This document shows positions 43,398 to 52,868 of a stretch of 64,000 nt of DNA, piece by piece. The notes below the pieces were generated by a model. That model had not been told where the DNA came from. It ran no database searches and saw only the letters and a list, made by a program, of their open reading frames with translations. This DNA is from Rhodoplanes sp963724735. Its GTDB lineage: Bacteria; Pseudomonadota; Alphaproteobacteria; Rhizobiales; Xanthobacteraceae. Numbering within the stretch: the first letter of the stretch is position 1; each line of letters opens with the position of its first letter. Both the position numbers and the translations under genes were made by a program. The DNA lies in assembly GCA_963724735.1 (NCBI GenBank), contig CAVRVX010000010.1:108159-172158 (forward strand), given 5' to 3'.

Positions 43398-43598
43398 CGT
43401 GACCTCGGCGCACCACCCACGCGCGTCCAAATGTGGCGCAATGTGGGCGACCTAAGACAATCGTATAACGAAAATCACAATAACTTGCGTTTGCATTACG
43501 GGCCGACATTCCGTGTTTGTGTTGGGAGCCGGTCCCATTTCGTGTAACCTTCCCCAGAATGGATCGCTGATTTGATCCGAAGAATACGGGACGGAGCA

Positions 43599-43982
43599 AT
43601 GGGCCAGACGGCAAACGCCGCAACCGGAAAGAACGTTCTCGTCGTCGAAGACGAGATCATGATCCGGTTGCTGCTCGAAGACATGCTCGGGGATCTCGGC
43701 TATACGATTGCAGCCGCGGTCGGCCGCATCGACGATGCCGTCAAGGTCGCCAAGACGGGCGAGTATGACGTTGCGATCCTGGACGTCAATCTGAACGGAC
43801 AGACGGTCAGCCCCGTCGCAGAAATCATCGAAGCGCGCGGCTTGCCGTTTATCTTTGCGACCGGCTACGGCGAACGCGGCCTTCCGGAGCGTTTCAATAA
43901 CCGTCCGACTTTGCAGAAGCCGTTCCAGCAAGAGAATCTCGGCCGCATGCTCTCCCAGGCCTTTGAGAACATGCCGGCCTGA
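43599..43982 (+). CDS. Single-domain response regulator (CheY-like)
   Basis: 127 residues from ATG at 43599 with GGAG upstream. Receiver domain only: VLVVEDEIMIRLLLED (acidic pocket), phospho-acceptor Asp in VAILDVNLNG, FATGYGERG in place of the usual Thr/Ser strand, and LQKPFQQE with the conserved Lys-Pro. No output domain, so it acts by protein contact. No cognate histidine kinase is adjacent. This type is frequent in Hyphomicrobiales. Confidence 0.88.
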   Translation: MGQTANAATGKNVLVVEDEIMIRLLLEDMLGDLGYTIAAAVGRIDDAVKVAKTGEYDVAILDVNLNGQTVSPVAEIIEARGLPFIFATGYGERGLPERFNNRPTLQKPFQQENLGRMLSQAFENMPA

Positions 43983-44131
43983 GCGCCCTCCAAGCCGGGT
44001 TTCCGAACACGAGCGCGTTCGGCCGCAGATGCGGCTCGGAGACGAGTTCAAGCCCAACCGGCAAGCCGATCAACGCGCCGGCGCAAGCGGTGACGCAGCG
44101 AGATAGGCTCGTTCGGCGCGCTTGTCAGCCG

Positions 44132-44896
44132 TCACTCGAACACTTGCGCAAGCCGTGTCATGAATGGCTCGTCGGTCAGGTCGAGCCGCAACGGCGTTAC
44201 GGCGATCCGATTTTCGCCAAGCACGGAGAGGTCGGTGCCATGGGTTGCGGTTGCCTGGTCGCCGCGCGCGAACGCGATCCAGTAATAAGGGTTGCCGCGA
44301 CCGTCGTGGCGCGGATCGATCCGTATCCATTCCTGTGCGCGCTTGCCTTGGCTGGTGACGGCGACGCCCCTCACCTCTTCAGGAGGGCAGTCGGGAAAGT
44401 TGACATTGACCAACACGTCGCGCGGCATGCCAGCGGCAAGCACCTTGCGGATCAAATCGGGCGCGAAGCGAAGCGCGGTTTGCCAGTGCGGGCGCTGGCG
44501 AGTTTCGGGGCCGTAAGCCTGCGAAAGCGCCAGCGAAGGAATGCCGAGAATGGTTCCTTCCATCGCGCCGGCGATCGTCCCCGAATAGGTCACATCCTCG
44601 CCGATGTTCGATCCGCGATTGACGCCCGACAGCACGAGGTCGGGTACTTTGCCATTGAGAATGTGACGCACTCCCATGATGACGCAGTCGGTCGGCGTGC
44701 CCTTGATTGCATAGCGCCGCTCGCCGATCTCGCGCATCCGCAGCGGATCGTTGAGCGACAGCGAGTGCGACACGCCGGACTGGTCAAGCTCGGGAGCGAC
44801 GATCCAGACGTCGTCCGATAATGCGTGCGCGATTTCGGCCGCGACTTCGAGGCCGTAAGAATGAATACCGTCGTCATTGGTCAGGAGAACGCGCAT
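44132..44896 (-). CDS. surE: 5'-nucleotidase SurE
   Basis: 254 residues, normal length. Metal-binding MRVLLTNDDGIHSYGL start, VLSGVNRGSNIGEDVTYSGTI core and VNVNFPDC. Dephosphorylates nucleoside 5'- and 3'-monophosphates, stationary-phase linked. Downstream of serS and upstream of pcm on the same strand. Confidence 0.95.
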   Translation of the reverse strand: MRVLLTNDDGIHSYGLEVAAEIAHALSDDVWIVAPELDQSGVSHSLSLNDPLRMREIGERRYAIKGTPTDCVIMGVRHILNGKVPDLVLSGVNRGSNIGEDVTYSGTIAGAMEGTILGIPSLALSQAYGPETRQRPHWQTALRFAPDLIRKVLAAGMPRDVLVNVNFPDCPPEEVRGVAVTSQGKRAQEWIRIDPRHDGRGNPYYWIAFARGDQATATHGTDLSVLGENRIAVTPLRLDLTDEPFMTRLAQVFE

Positions 44897-44986
44897 TCCG
44901 GCCCAGTCTTCACCTCATCCGATCGAGGATAGCGACCGGCGGCGTGCATTGCGCACAAGGTCGCGCCACAGATATCGCCATAATTT

Positions 44987-46429
44987 TCATGCTCGCGTGA
45001 TCGTCTTCATGCCGCCTATATATGACTGCAGCACGTCAGGCACCGCGATCGCGCCATCCGCCTGTTGATACGTCTCCAGCACGGCGATGAGCGCGCGGCC
45101 GACCGCAATGCCGGACCCGTTCAGGGTATGAACGTGGCGGATCTGCCGACCCTCTTTCGTACGATAGCGCGCGCTCATGCGGCGCGCCTGGAAATCGCCG
45201 CAGATGGAGCAGGACGAAATCTCGCGGTAAAGCCCCTGGCCCGGCAGCCACACTTCGATGTCGTAGGTTTTCTGCGAGGCAAAGCCCATATCGCCGGTGC
45301 ACAGGGTGACGACGCGGTAGTGGAGATCGAGCCGTCGCAACACCTCTTCTGCACAGCTGAGCATCCGCTCATGCTCGTCCCTGCTCTGCTCCGGCGTCGT
45401 GATCGAGACGAGTTCGACCTTGGTGAATTGGTGCTGCCGCAGCATGCCGCGGGTGTCCTTGCCGGCCGCGCCGGCTTCGGCGCGGAAGCACGGAGTGCAG
45501 GCGGTGAACCGCAACGGCAGGACGTCTTCGTCGACGATCAATTCACGCACGAGATTTGTGAGCGGCACTTCTGCGGTGGGGATGAGCCAGAAGCGGTCCT
45601 CGCGCGGCTCCGCTTCGATGTCGGCCATCAACAGCTTGACCCCCGTCTGCAGGTCGACGTTCTTCGGCCCGAGAAAGACCTTCGCCTGGTCTCGTTGCAA
45701 GAGGTCTTGAAGAAGCCGATTGACTGCCCGGTTCTCCCGCTCGGCGATCATCATCTCCTTGTAAGCCGAGAATTGGTCATCCTTGAACTTCGGCAATTGC
45801 GCCGTTCCGAACATCACTTCGTCGCGTACGAGGATCGGCGGACTGACCTCGGTATAGCCATGTTCCTGAGTGTGTAGGTCGAGCATGAACTGCGCGAGCG
45901 CGCGTTCGAGCCGGGCGAGCGCACCCCTGAGCACTACGAAGCGCGAGCCTGAGAGCTTCGCCGCGGTCTCGAAATCCATCTGGCCGAGTTCCTCGCCCAG
46001 ATCGAAGTGCTGCTTCGGCGCGAATGCGTAATCGCGCTTGGCCCCGAACATATGGCGCTCAACATTATCGTTCTCATCGATCCCGTCCGGCACGTCGTCC
46101 AGCGGCAGGTTCGGGACCTGTGCGAGCGCAGTCTCGAATTCCTTGCTGACGGCCTTCTCTTCCGCCTCTAGGGCAGGAATGGACGCCTTCAGCGCAGCGA
46201 TTTCGTCCTTAAAGCGCTCGGCCGCCGCATCGTCGCCGCGGCGCTTGGCCTCCCCGATCTCCTTTGAAGCGGCATTGCGGCGCGCTTGCGCCGCTTCGAG
46301 ACGCGCAATCGCCGCGCGCCGCCTTTCATCAATGCTGAGAAGTTCGCGCGCCATCGGCTCGAGCCCACGCCTCGCCAGACCATGGTCGAAGGCGGCGTAA
46401 TTCTCGCGAATCCACTTTGGGTCGTGCAT
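44987..46429 (-). CDS. serS: Serine-tRNA ligase
   Basis: 480 residues. N-terminal coiled-coil arm (about 30-110; Ala/Arg/Glu rich helices) that grips tRNA-Ser, then the class II core with motif 2 FRAEAGAAGKDTRGMLRQHQF and motif 3 GSGIAVGRALIAVLE. Start MHDPKWIRENY is typical. Somewhat longer than average at the C-terminus. First gene of serS-surE. Confidence 0.97.
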   Translation of the reverse strand: MHDPKWIRENYAAFDHGLARRGLEPMARELLSIDERRRAAIARLEAAQARRNAASKEIGEAKRRGDDAAAERFKDEIAALKASIPALEAEEKAVSKEFETALAQVPNLPLDDVPDGIDENDNVERHMFGAKRDYAFAPKQHFDLGEELGQMDFETAAKLSGSRFVVLRGALARLERALAQFMLDLHTQEHGYTEVSPPILVRDEVMFGTAQLPKFKDDQFSAYKEMMIAERENRAVNRLLQDLLQRDQAKVFLGPKNVDLQTGVKLLMADIEAEPREDRFWLIPTAEVPLTNLVRELIVDEDVLPLRFTACTPCFRAEAGAAGKDTRGMLRQHQFTKVELVSITTPEQSRDEHERMLSCAEEVLRRLDLHYRVVTLCTGDMGFASQKTYDIEVWLPGQGLYREISSCSICGDFQARRMSARYRTKEGRQIRHVHTLNGSGIAVGRALIAVLETYQQADGAIAVPDVLQSYIGGMKTITRA

Positions 46430-46518
46430 GACGGTCGGCTCGAAAGGAATCGGGACGGGTTATAGCATCTCGCGGCCGGGGCGAAGCATTAACGCACCGC
46501 CCACAACTATCGCGGGCT

Positions 46519-47322
46519 TTACTCGGCAGGCTTCGAGGCGGGATCGGCCGCGCCGCTCGTCGAGGCTTGCGCCCGTTTTTCCATGATCCGCACCGCGAAG
46601 ATCGAGGCTTCGTAGAGCCCGAGCAGAGGCACCGCAAGCGATAATTGACTGAGGACGTCCGGGGGAGTCAGCACGGCGGCGATGATAAAGGCGCCGACGA
46701 TGAAATAGCGGCGCTTCTCCACGAGCTGTTGCGCGCTGATGATGCCGACCCGGCCGAGCAAAGTGAGAATGACGGGAAGCTGGAAAGCGATGCCGAAAGC
46801 GAGCACCAGGCTCATCATCAGCGACAGATATTCACCCACCTTGGGCAACAGCAGGATTTCTGCGCTCCCCTCCCCGCCGAGTTGCTGCATGCCGAGCGAG
46901 AAGCGCACCAACATCGGCATGACGATGAAGTAGACCATGGCCGCGCCGAGCAGGAAGAATAGCGGCGTCGCGACGAGATAGGGCAGAAAGGCCTGCCGCT
47001 CATGGCGGTAGAGGCCGGGCGCGACGAACATGTAGATCTGCGTTGCGATCACTGGAAAGGCGAGAAACGCCGCGCCAAACATCGCGAGCTTGAGTTGAGT
47101 GACAAAATACTCAAGCAAGGCCGTGTAGATGAATTTCGAGTTTTCGGGACCGGCAACCCAGACGAACGGCCAGACCAGGATGTTATAGATCTGCTTTGCG
47201 AATAAGAAGGAGAGAACGAAGGTGAGTGCGAAGGCGACCAACGACTTGATCAGCCGCGCCCGCAGCTCGATCAAATGATCGATCAGCGGCGCCTTGGTCG
47301 CCTCGATGTCCTCGTGCGTCAT
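46519..47322 (-). CDS. tatC: Sec-independent protein translocase TatC
   Basis: 267 residues with six transmembrane helices. N-terminal PLIDHLIELRARLIKSL is the TatC signature that binds the twin-arginine motif; other features are FLPYLVATPLFFLLGAAMVYFI and PDVLSQLSLAVPLLGLYE. A C-terminal Ala/Ser tail follows. Its start overlaps the tatB stop by 4 bp, so the genes are translationally coupled. Confidence 0.96.
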   Translation of the reverse strand: MTHEDIEATKAPLIDHLIELRARLIKSLVAFALTFVLSFLFAKQIYNILVWPFVWVAGPENSKFIYTALLEYFVTQLKLAMFGAAFLAFPVIATQIYMFVAPGLYRHERQAFLPYLVATPLFFLLGAAMVYFIVMPMLVRFSLGMQQLGGEGSAEILLLPKVGEYLSLMMSLVLAFGIAFQLPVILTLLGRVGIISAQQLVEKRRYFIVGAFIIAAVLTPPDVLSQLSLAVPLLGLYEASIFAVRIMEKRAQASTSGAADPASKPAE

Positions 47323-47750
47323 ACCGGCCGATCCCCGCTCCCGAGCTCATGCCGGGCAGGCGATGGTGCGGGTGCGTCCGCAGTTTTGCTTGAAGGGGCC
47401 TCGATGGCCGGCTTTTCACTGGCCGCGGGCAAAGCAGGCTGCCGCACACCTTCGGCGGCGCCGGGCGATGGCGATGCGCTCGTCGCCTTTTCCGGCTCAT
47501 AGGTGAGCGGATCGAACCGGCCGATGTTGCGCGCGCTGTCGTTGATCTCGTCGACCTGCTTTTTCAAGTCGGCCATCTCCGCCTCGCGCATCGCCTCTTG
47601 AAACTGGCCTTGGAATTCAGCCGCCATCCGGCGCAATTTCGCCGACCACTGGCCAATCATGCGCAATACGCCGGGCAGCTCCTTCGGACCGATCACGATC
47701 AGCGCGACCAGGCCGATGAGAACAAGCTCGCTCCAGCTGATGTCGAACAT
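47319..47750 (-). CDS. tatB: Sec-independent protein translocase TatB
   Basis: 143 residues from ATG at 47750. One N-terminal helix (MFDISWSELVLIGLVALIVIGPKELPGVLR), then an amphipathic helix GQWSAKLRRMAAEF and a long polar Ala/Pro-rich tail. Forms the receptor complex with TatC. Middle gene of tatABC. Confidence 0.94.
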   Translation of the reverse strand: MFDISWSELVLIGLVALIVIGPKELPGVLRMIGQWSAKLRRMAAEFQGQFQEAMREAEMADLKKQVDEINDSARNIGRFDPLTYEPEKATSASPSPGAAEGVRQPALPAASEKPAIEAPSSKTADAPAPSPARHELGSGDRPV

Positions 47751-47819
47751 ACGAACTCCCAACGGCCGGGGTCGCCCGACCGCCCCCAAGCGTGCGTTGA
47801 GCGCGAAAGCTTGGCGCGG

Positions 47820-48059
47820 TCAGCCGACCTTGTGATTCTCGGTCTGACCAACCGTTTGCGGCGACTGATGGTCGATCGTCTTGACGGGCTCCGGCTTGAC
47901 CGGTTCGACCTTCGCCGTCTCGTCCTCGCTCATACCTTTCTTGAAGGCCTTGATGCCCTGGGCGACGTCCCCCATCAACTCCGAGATCTTGCCGCGGCCG
48001 AACAGCAGCAAAACCACGCCGATGACGAGGATCCAGTGCCAAATACTCATGGAACCCAT
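47820..48059 (-). CDS. tatA: Sec-independent protein translocase TatA
   Basis: 79 residues from ATG at 48059 (a second Met three codons later is possible). Single helix IWHWILVIGVVLLLFGRGKI with the conserved FGRGK, then amphipathic GDVAQGIKAFKKGM and a charged tail. It oligomerises as the translocation pore element. First gene of tatABC. Confidence 0.95.
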   Translation of the reverse strand: MGSMSIWHWILVIGVVLLLFGRGKISELMGDVAQGIKAFKKGMSEDETAKVEPVKPEPVKTIDHQSPQTVGQTENHKVG

Positions 48060-48221
48060 CGGATTTGTCCTCCGGACCGAGGGGCCGGGTCATGGCCTCG
48101 CCTTCGGTTTTGTCAGAGAAGCTAGGCTTCAGCGCCCCCAAATACAAGGATGGCGGCGGCCTGTTGCGGTTGCTGCGGCGCTTCGCGCGGCGGCCGCTCG
48201 TCATGATTCGGACACGCGATT

Positions 48222-48962
48222 TTAGGGTGAAGGCTCCGGGCGGGGCGCAAGCCCAAGGTCTAGTTCCACCGGCTCGAGCGGCTCCTCATCGTCGCGCAGC
48301 GTGGAATCATCCGAGGGAACGGGCACGCTGAAGTTTGCGGGAAGCTGCCCGTCGAACAGACCGGCTCCCTTCAAATCGTCAAGACCGGGAAGGTCGGAGA
48401 GCTGCTCCAGCCCGAAATGCGAGAGGAACGCGTCGGTCGTGCCGAAAGTGAGCGGCCGGCCCGGCGCCTTGCGCCGCCCGCGCGGCCTGATCCACCCGGT
48501 CTCCAGTAGAATGTCGAAGGTTCCTTTTCCGGCGGCGACGCCGCGAATCCCCTCAATCTCGGCGCGCGTGACCGGTTGATGATAAGCAACGATCGCGAGG
48601 GTCTCGATCGCCGCGCGTGAGAGCTTCTTCGGTTCGACCGCCTCATGCGTTAGCAGCCAGGCAAGATCATTGGCGGTGCGAAACGTCCAAGCATTGCCGA
48701 TCCGCACGAGGTTGACCCCGCGCGGAGCATATTCAAGCGCAAGGCGCTTGAGCATCGCCCGCACGTCCGCGCCAGCCGGCAGCCGTTTAGCCAGCGCCTT
48801 TTCGTCGATCGGCTCGGCAGCGGCGAACAGCAGCGCCTCGATGAGACGCAATTCTTCCGGCCGCGGCTCGACCGCTGGTTCGCCTCCTGCTTGCGGCGCT
48901 TCGGGGGCGGCCGGCTCCGCCTGCTCGGCGAGATTCCGTACCGTGGGCCATCTCTGGCTCAT
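48222..48962 (-). CDS. scpB: Segregation and condensation protein ScpB
   Basis: 246 residues from ATG at 48962. Two winged-helix domains: RLIEALLFAAAEPIDEKALAKRL and LSRAAIETLAIVAYHQPVTRAEIEGIRGV are the family signatures. An acidic Pro-rich tail ends the protein. Works with ScpA and SMC in chromosome compaction. It lies 22 bp after scpA. Confidence 0.94.
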   Translation of the reverse strand: MSQRWPTVRNLAEQAEPAAPEAPQAGGEPAVEPRPEELRLIEALLFAAAEPIDEKALAKRLPAGADVRAMLKRLALEYAPRGVNLVRIGNAWTFRTANDLAWLLTHEAVEPKKLSRAAIETLAIVAYHQPVTRAEIEGIRGVAAGKGTFDILLETGWIRPRGRRKAPGRPLTFGTTDAFLSHFGLEQLSDLPGLDDLKGAGLFDGQLPANFSVPVPSDDSTLRDDEEPLEPVELDLGLAPRPEPSP

Positions 48963-48984
48963 ATCGAACTCCCCTCTTTTTCGC

Positions 48985-49806
48985 TTAGACGTGCCCGGCA
49001 TTCGCCGCTCGGTCGGCGAGGTCCGTGTTTGGTCGCTTGCGGATATGGATCGGCGCAAAAGCGGCGGGCTGATGGATATCCAGCACGCCCTCGAGCACGA
49101 GTTCGAGCGTGGCGGCAAGGCTCGAGGCGAGGACGGTGGAGCGCATCGACGGATCGACCACATAATCAATGAGGAAGCTGTCGAGCTCCACCCAATCGGT
49201 GGCGCTGCCGATAAGCCGGTCGAGGGCGGTGCGAGCCTCGGCAAGCGACCATACGGCCCGCTTGGCGACATGCACATGCGCGCGCGCGTGCCGTTGCCGC
49301 TCGGCTGCATAGGCCGACAACAGATCGTACAATGTCGCCGACCATTCCGGCCGCTTGACCTCGGCAATGGGCTCCGGATCGCCCCGCGAAAAGACGTCGC
49401 GGCCGAGTCGCGGCCGTTCCATCAGCTTGCCCGCGGCGGCGCGGATCGCCTCGAGGCGCTTGAGCCGAAGCGCCAGCGCCGAGGCCATTTCCGCGGCGCT
49501 CATCCCCTCCGCTTCTTCGCTCTCCGGCAGCAGCAGACGAGACTTGAGAAAGGCGAGCCACGCGGCCATGACGAGGTAGTCGGCTGCGAGTTCGAGCCGC
49601 AACTGCCGCGCCGCCTCGATATAGGCGAGATACTGGTCGGCCAGCGCAAGGATCGAGATGCGGGTCAGATCGACCTTCTGCTGGCGCGCGAGCGAGAGCA
49701 GAAGGTCCAACGGTCCTTCGAACCCCTCGACATCGACAATCAGCGCCGGTTCGTCCGAGGCCCGTTCGACCGCTTCGTTGAGAAACTGGTCCGTGTCGCC
49801 GGACAT
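48985..49806 (-). CDS. scpA: Segregation and condensation protein ScpA
   Basis: 273 residues. Kleisin with the N-terminal GFEGPLDLLLSLARQQKVDLTRISI signature and LELAADYLVMAAWLAFLKSRLLLP; C-terminal winged helix around SLAATLELVLEG. It bridges SMC heads. It follows nagZ by 7 bp in the conserved nagZ-scpA-scpB-tat order. Confidence 0.95.
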   Translation of the reverse strand: MSGDTDQFLNEAVERASDEPALIVDVEGFEGPLDLLLSLARQQKVDLTRISILALADQYLAYIEAARQLRLELAADYLVMAAWLAFLKSRLLLPESEEAEGMSAAEMASALALRLKRLEAIRAAAGKLMERPRLGRDVFSRGDPEPIAEVKRPEWSATLYDLLSAYAAERQRHARAHVHVAKRAVWSLAEARTALDRLIGSATDWVELDSFLIDYVVDPSMRSTVLASSLAATLELVLEGVLDIHQPAAFAPIHIRKRPNTDLADRAANAGHV

Positions 49807-49813
49807 GTAAGGG

Positions 49814-50836
49814 TCACCCTGCGGCTGCTGTCATCCCCATCATACGGGAAAAGGTGATTCGCGCCTCGGCGATATCGGTCGCATCCGCTTTACGCCTTGC
49901 CGCGAGCGCCCGCTCGGTGCGCTTTGCGGCGACGCTCGACAGCTCGGGGGCGCCCGCCGCAACCTCCTCCATCTCCCTGAGATCGCCGTTGCAATGGAGG
50001 GCGAGGTCACAGCCGGCCGCGAGCGCCTGGCGCGTGCGCTCGGCAATGCGGCCGGTCAGCGCGCCCATCGAGACATCATCGCTCATCAATGCGCCGTCGA
50101 AACCGATCGACCCGCGGATCACGTCCTTGATCAGCTTGGACGAAAGCGTCGCCGGAAACTCCGGGTCGATGGCGGTGAACGTCACGTGGGCGGTCATGCC
50201 GAGGGGCAGATGCGCGAGCCGGCGAAATGCGGCGAAATCAACGGCTTCCAGTTCGGTGCGTGACGCCTTGACGACCGGCAAGCCGAAATGGCTGTCGCAG
50301 GTCGCCCGCCCATGGCCCGGCAGATGCTTGAGAACGGGCAGAACTCCGCCCTCGCCAAGCCCGGTCGCGATCGCGTCGGCGATCTGCGCGACTTTATCGG
50401 GCGTATCGCCATAGGCGCGGGTGCCGATCACGGGATCGGCGCCAGGGGCCGGCACGTCGCCCAACGGCAGGCAGTTCACCGTGATCCCCAAAAGAGCGAG
50501 GTCGGCGGCAATCAGCCGGCCGCCCAGCCGGGCCGCGGCAAGGCCCAGCGCCGGATCGCGATCGAACAGCCAGCCGTAGTCCGACCCGGAGGGGTATGCG
50601 CGCCAGTACGGCGGCCCGAGCCTTTGGACCCGGCCACCCTCCTGATCGATCAGAACAGGCGCATCGAATCCTACGGCATCACGAAATTCACCAACAAGCG
50701 CAGATATTTGGCGCGGATTACTGATATTGCGCTCGAACAGAATAAACCCCCATGGGCGGGCCTCCCGCAGGAAGCTCCGCTCGGCTGGGGACAGGCGTAG
50801 GCCGGACAGTCCGGTGATGAAGGCGCGAATCGTCAT
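49814..50836 (-). CDS. nagZ: Beta-N-acetylhexosaminidase NagZ
   Basis: 340 residues, family GH3 cytoplasmic muropeptide recycling enzyme. Motifs: LIDQEGGRVQRL, the flexible catalytic loop KHLPGHGRATCDSH (His/Asp pair) and nucleophile Asp in MSDDVSMGAL. It removes GlcNAc from GlcNAc-anhydroMurNAc peptides; the products can signal beta-lactamase induction. Gene order with scpAB-tat is typical of Hyphomicrobiales. Confidence 0.95.
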   Translation of the reverse strand: MTIRAFITGLSGLRLSPAERSFLREARPWGFILFERNISNPRQISALVGEFRDAVGFDAPVLIDQEGGRVQRLGPPYWRAYPSGSDYGWLFDRDPALGLAAARLGGRLIAADLALLGITVNCLPLGDVPAPGADPVIGTRAYGDTPDKVAQIADAIATGLGEGGVLPVLKHLPGHGRATCDSHFGLPVVKASRTELEAVDFAAFRRLAHLPLGMTAHVTFTAIDPEFPATLSSKLIKDVIRGSIGFDGALMSDDVSMGALTGRIAERTRQALAAGCDLALHCNGDLREMEEVAAGAPELSSVAAKRTERALAARRKADATDIAEARITFSRMMGMTAAAG

Positions 50837-50932
50837 CCCCTGATTAGGCCTGAGCCGCGCTCCAGGTCAAATCATTGTTGTTCAACGGCCTTTCAGCGGA
50901 GGCGGCCAAAAGGCAAGCTCGTGACGCGCCAC

Positions 50933-51721
50933 TTACGGCCCCTGCCCGGCGAACTCGTCGACGATCTTCCGAAGCGCGTCGAGACCATCCGTCAGCGCGG
51001 CGGGACCGGGCTGCAGGATCAGCGTGGAGTTGATTTCATAAAGCCGCCCCCTCTGCACCGCCGGAATGGCGGCAAAGCCCGGACGCGCGGCCACCTGTCC
51101 CGGCACAAATTTCTTGCCGCACCATGATCCGATGATGAGGTCGGGGGCCGCCGCCACCACCTCGCCCGGCAAGACGATGCGGTCCTTACCCGCCTTCTGC
51201 CGCGCCTTGCCGGCGAACACGTCGGAGCCGCCCGCCACTTCAATCAGCTCGGACACCCAGCGGCTGCCCACGATGATCGGCTCGGACCATTCCTCGAAGC
51301 AGACCCGCGGCCTCCTGTCGGCGGGGCGACGCGCGAGCGCCGAGAGACGTTGTTCGAACTCGCGCGCAAGGGCTTCAGCCTTCTCCGCCGCGCCGACTAT
51401 CGCGCCGACCATTCGGATCATATCGAATATGCCGGCGAGGTCGTGATGGTTGAAGGCATGGACGGCGATGCCGCGCCGGATCAGTTGTGCGACGATATCG
51501 GCCTGCAGGTCCGAATAGGTGAACACAAGGTCGGGCGATAGGGCGAGGATCCCGTCGATGTCGGCGACCGTGAAGGCCGATATCCGCGGCTTCTCCCGCC
51601 GCACCCGCGGCGGGCGGACGGCAAAGCCAGAGACGCCGACGATCCGCGCATCCTCCCCGATGAGATAGAGCGTCTCGACGGTTTCCTCGGTGAGACAGAC
51701 GATCCGCTGCGGCGGAAACAC
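50933..51721 (-). CDS. Cobalamin-binding (BtuF-like) periplasmic-type protein
   Basis: 262 residues of the helical-backbone metal/corrinoid receptor fold: RIVCLTEETVETLYLIGEDARIVGVSG, ILALSPDLVFTYSD, FEEWSEPIIVGSRWVSELIEVAGG and PDLIIGSWCGKKF. No signal peptide is visible from this start, unlike normal BtuF, and no permease or ATPase genes adjoin, so export and transport role are unclear. Divergent from the next gene. Confidence 0.8.
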   Translation of the reverse strand: MFPPQRIVCLTEETVETLYLIGEDARIVGVSGFAVRPPRVRREKPRISAFTVADIDGILALSPDLVFTYSDLQADIVAQLIRRGIAVHAFNHHDLAGIFDMIRMVGAIVGAAEKAEALAREFEQRLSALARRPADRRPRVCFEEWSEPIIVGSRWVSELIEVAGGSDVFAGKARQKAGKDRIVLPGEVVAAAPDLIIGSWCGKKFVPGQVAARPGFAAIPAVQRGRLYEINSTLILQPGPAALTDGLDALRKIVDEFAGQGP

Positions 51722-51845
51722 AGACTCCTCCTCGGCTGAATGACGGATCGCGCGATCGATATGGCGAGCTTGCCGACCGGTCGGCGGCGGCGCATGTTTG
51801 CTATCACGCCCGAGCCGATATGTCCCCCCAACCTATGGATCGAAC

Positions 51846-52853
51846 GTGAAAGTTGCCGTTGCAGAACCGCTTGGCCTCGACAACCTGAAGATCATCGAAC
51901 GGCCCGAGCCGCGTCCCGGCGCAGGCGAAGTGCTGGTGCGCATGCGCGCGGCGTCGCTCAACTATCGCGATCTGCTTGCGATCGAGGGCGGGTATGGTTC
52001 GCAGCAGAAACGGGCCGACCTCGTTCCTTTGTCCGACGGCGCTGGCGAGATCGTCGAAACCGGGCCGGGCGTCACGCAGTGGCGCGCCGGCGACCGGGTA
52101 GTCGGCTGCTTTTTCGCCAACTGGCCGAGCGGGCCGCCCAGCGCGGAGCGGGTGGCCGCCAATCTCGGCGCGTCGGTCGACGGGGTCGCCAGCGAGTATC
52201 GCGTGTTCGGCGAGCACGCGATCCTGCCGATTCCAACCCATCTCGCCTTCGTGCAGGCCGCCACCTTGCCCTGCGCCGCGCTGACCGCCTGGGTCGCCCT
52301 CATCGAGCACCACGCGATCGGCCCGTCCAACATCGTGCTCACGCAGGGGACGGGCGGAGTCGCCTTGTTCGCAGTCCAGTTCGCGACCATTGCCGGCGCC
52401 GGCGTCATCGCGACCTCGTCCACGGCGGACAAGCTCGAACGGCTGCGCGCGCTCGGAGCGCGGCAGCTGATCAATTACCAGGAGGATCCGAACTGGGGGC
52501 AGACGGCGTTCAAGCTCGCCGGCGCGGGGGTCGATCTTGTGGTCGATACCGGCGGCGCGCAGACGCTGTCGCAGTCATTCCGCGCCGTCCGGGTCGGCGG
52601 ATCGGTGAGCATCATCGGCGTCGTCAGCGGGGCGAAGCATGCCCTGCACGTTCCGATCCTGATCGCGAAATATATCCGCCTGCAACCGGTCATGGTTGGC
52701 AACCGCGATCAGTTCGCCGCAATGCTGAAGGCGATCGAGCGCCACCAATTGCGGCCGGTGATCGACCGGGTGTTCCCATTCGCAGACCTCCGGGCGGGGC
52801 TCGACCACCTCAAAAGCGGCCGGCACGTCGGCAAAATCTGCATCGAAATATAG
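51846..52853 (+). CDS. Zinc-type alcohol dehydrogenase / quinone oxidoreductase-like protein (MDR family)
   Basis: 335 residues from GTG at 51846 (an ATG at 51798 gives 16 extra residues without family match). Medium-chain reductase: GroES-like part with EVLVRMRAASLNYRDLLAI, nucleotide-binding domain with TQGTGGVALFAVQFA and VVDTGGAQTL. The structural-zinc Cys cluster is absent, pointing to the zinc-free NADPH:quinone reductase branch. Substrate unknown. Confidence 0.83.
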   Translation: MKVAVAEPLGLDNLKIIERPEPRPGAGEVLVRMRAASLNYRDLLAIEGGYGSQQKRADLVPLSDGAGEIVETGPGVTQWRAGDRVVGCFFANWPSGPPSAERVAANLGASVDGVASEYRVFGEHAILPIPTHLAFVQAATLPCAALTAWVALIEHHAIGPSNIVLTQGTGGVALFAVQFATIAGAGVIATSSTADKLERLRALGARQLINYQEDPNWGQTAFKLAGAGVDLVVDTGGAQTLSQSFRAVRVGGSVSIIGVVSGAKHALHVPILIAKYIRLQPVMVGNRDQFAAMLKAIERHQLRPVIDRVFPFADLRAGLDHLKSGRHVGKICIEI

Positions 52854-52868
52854 GTCGCCGACGCGCCT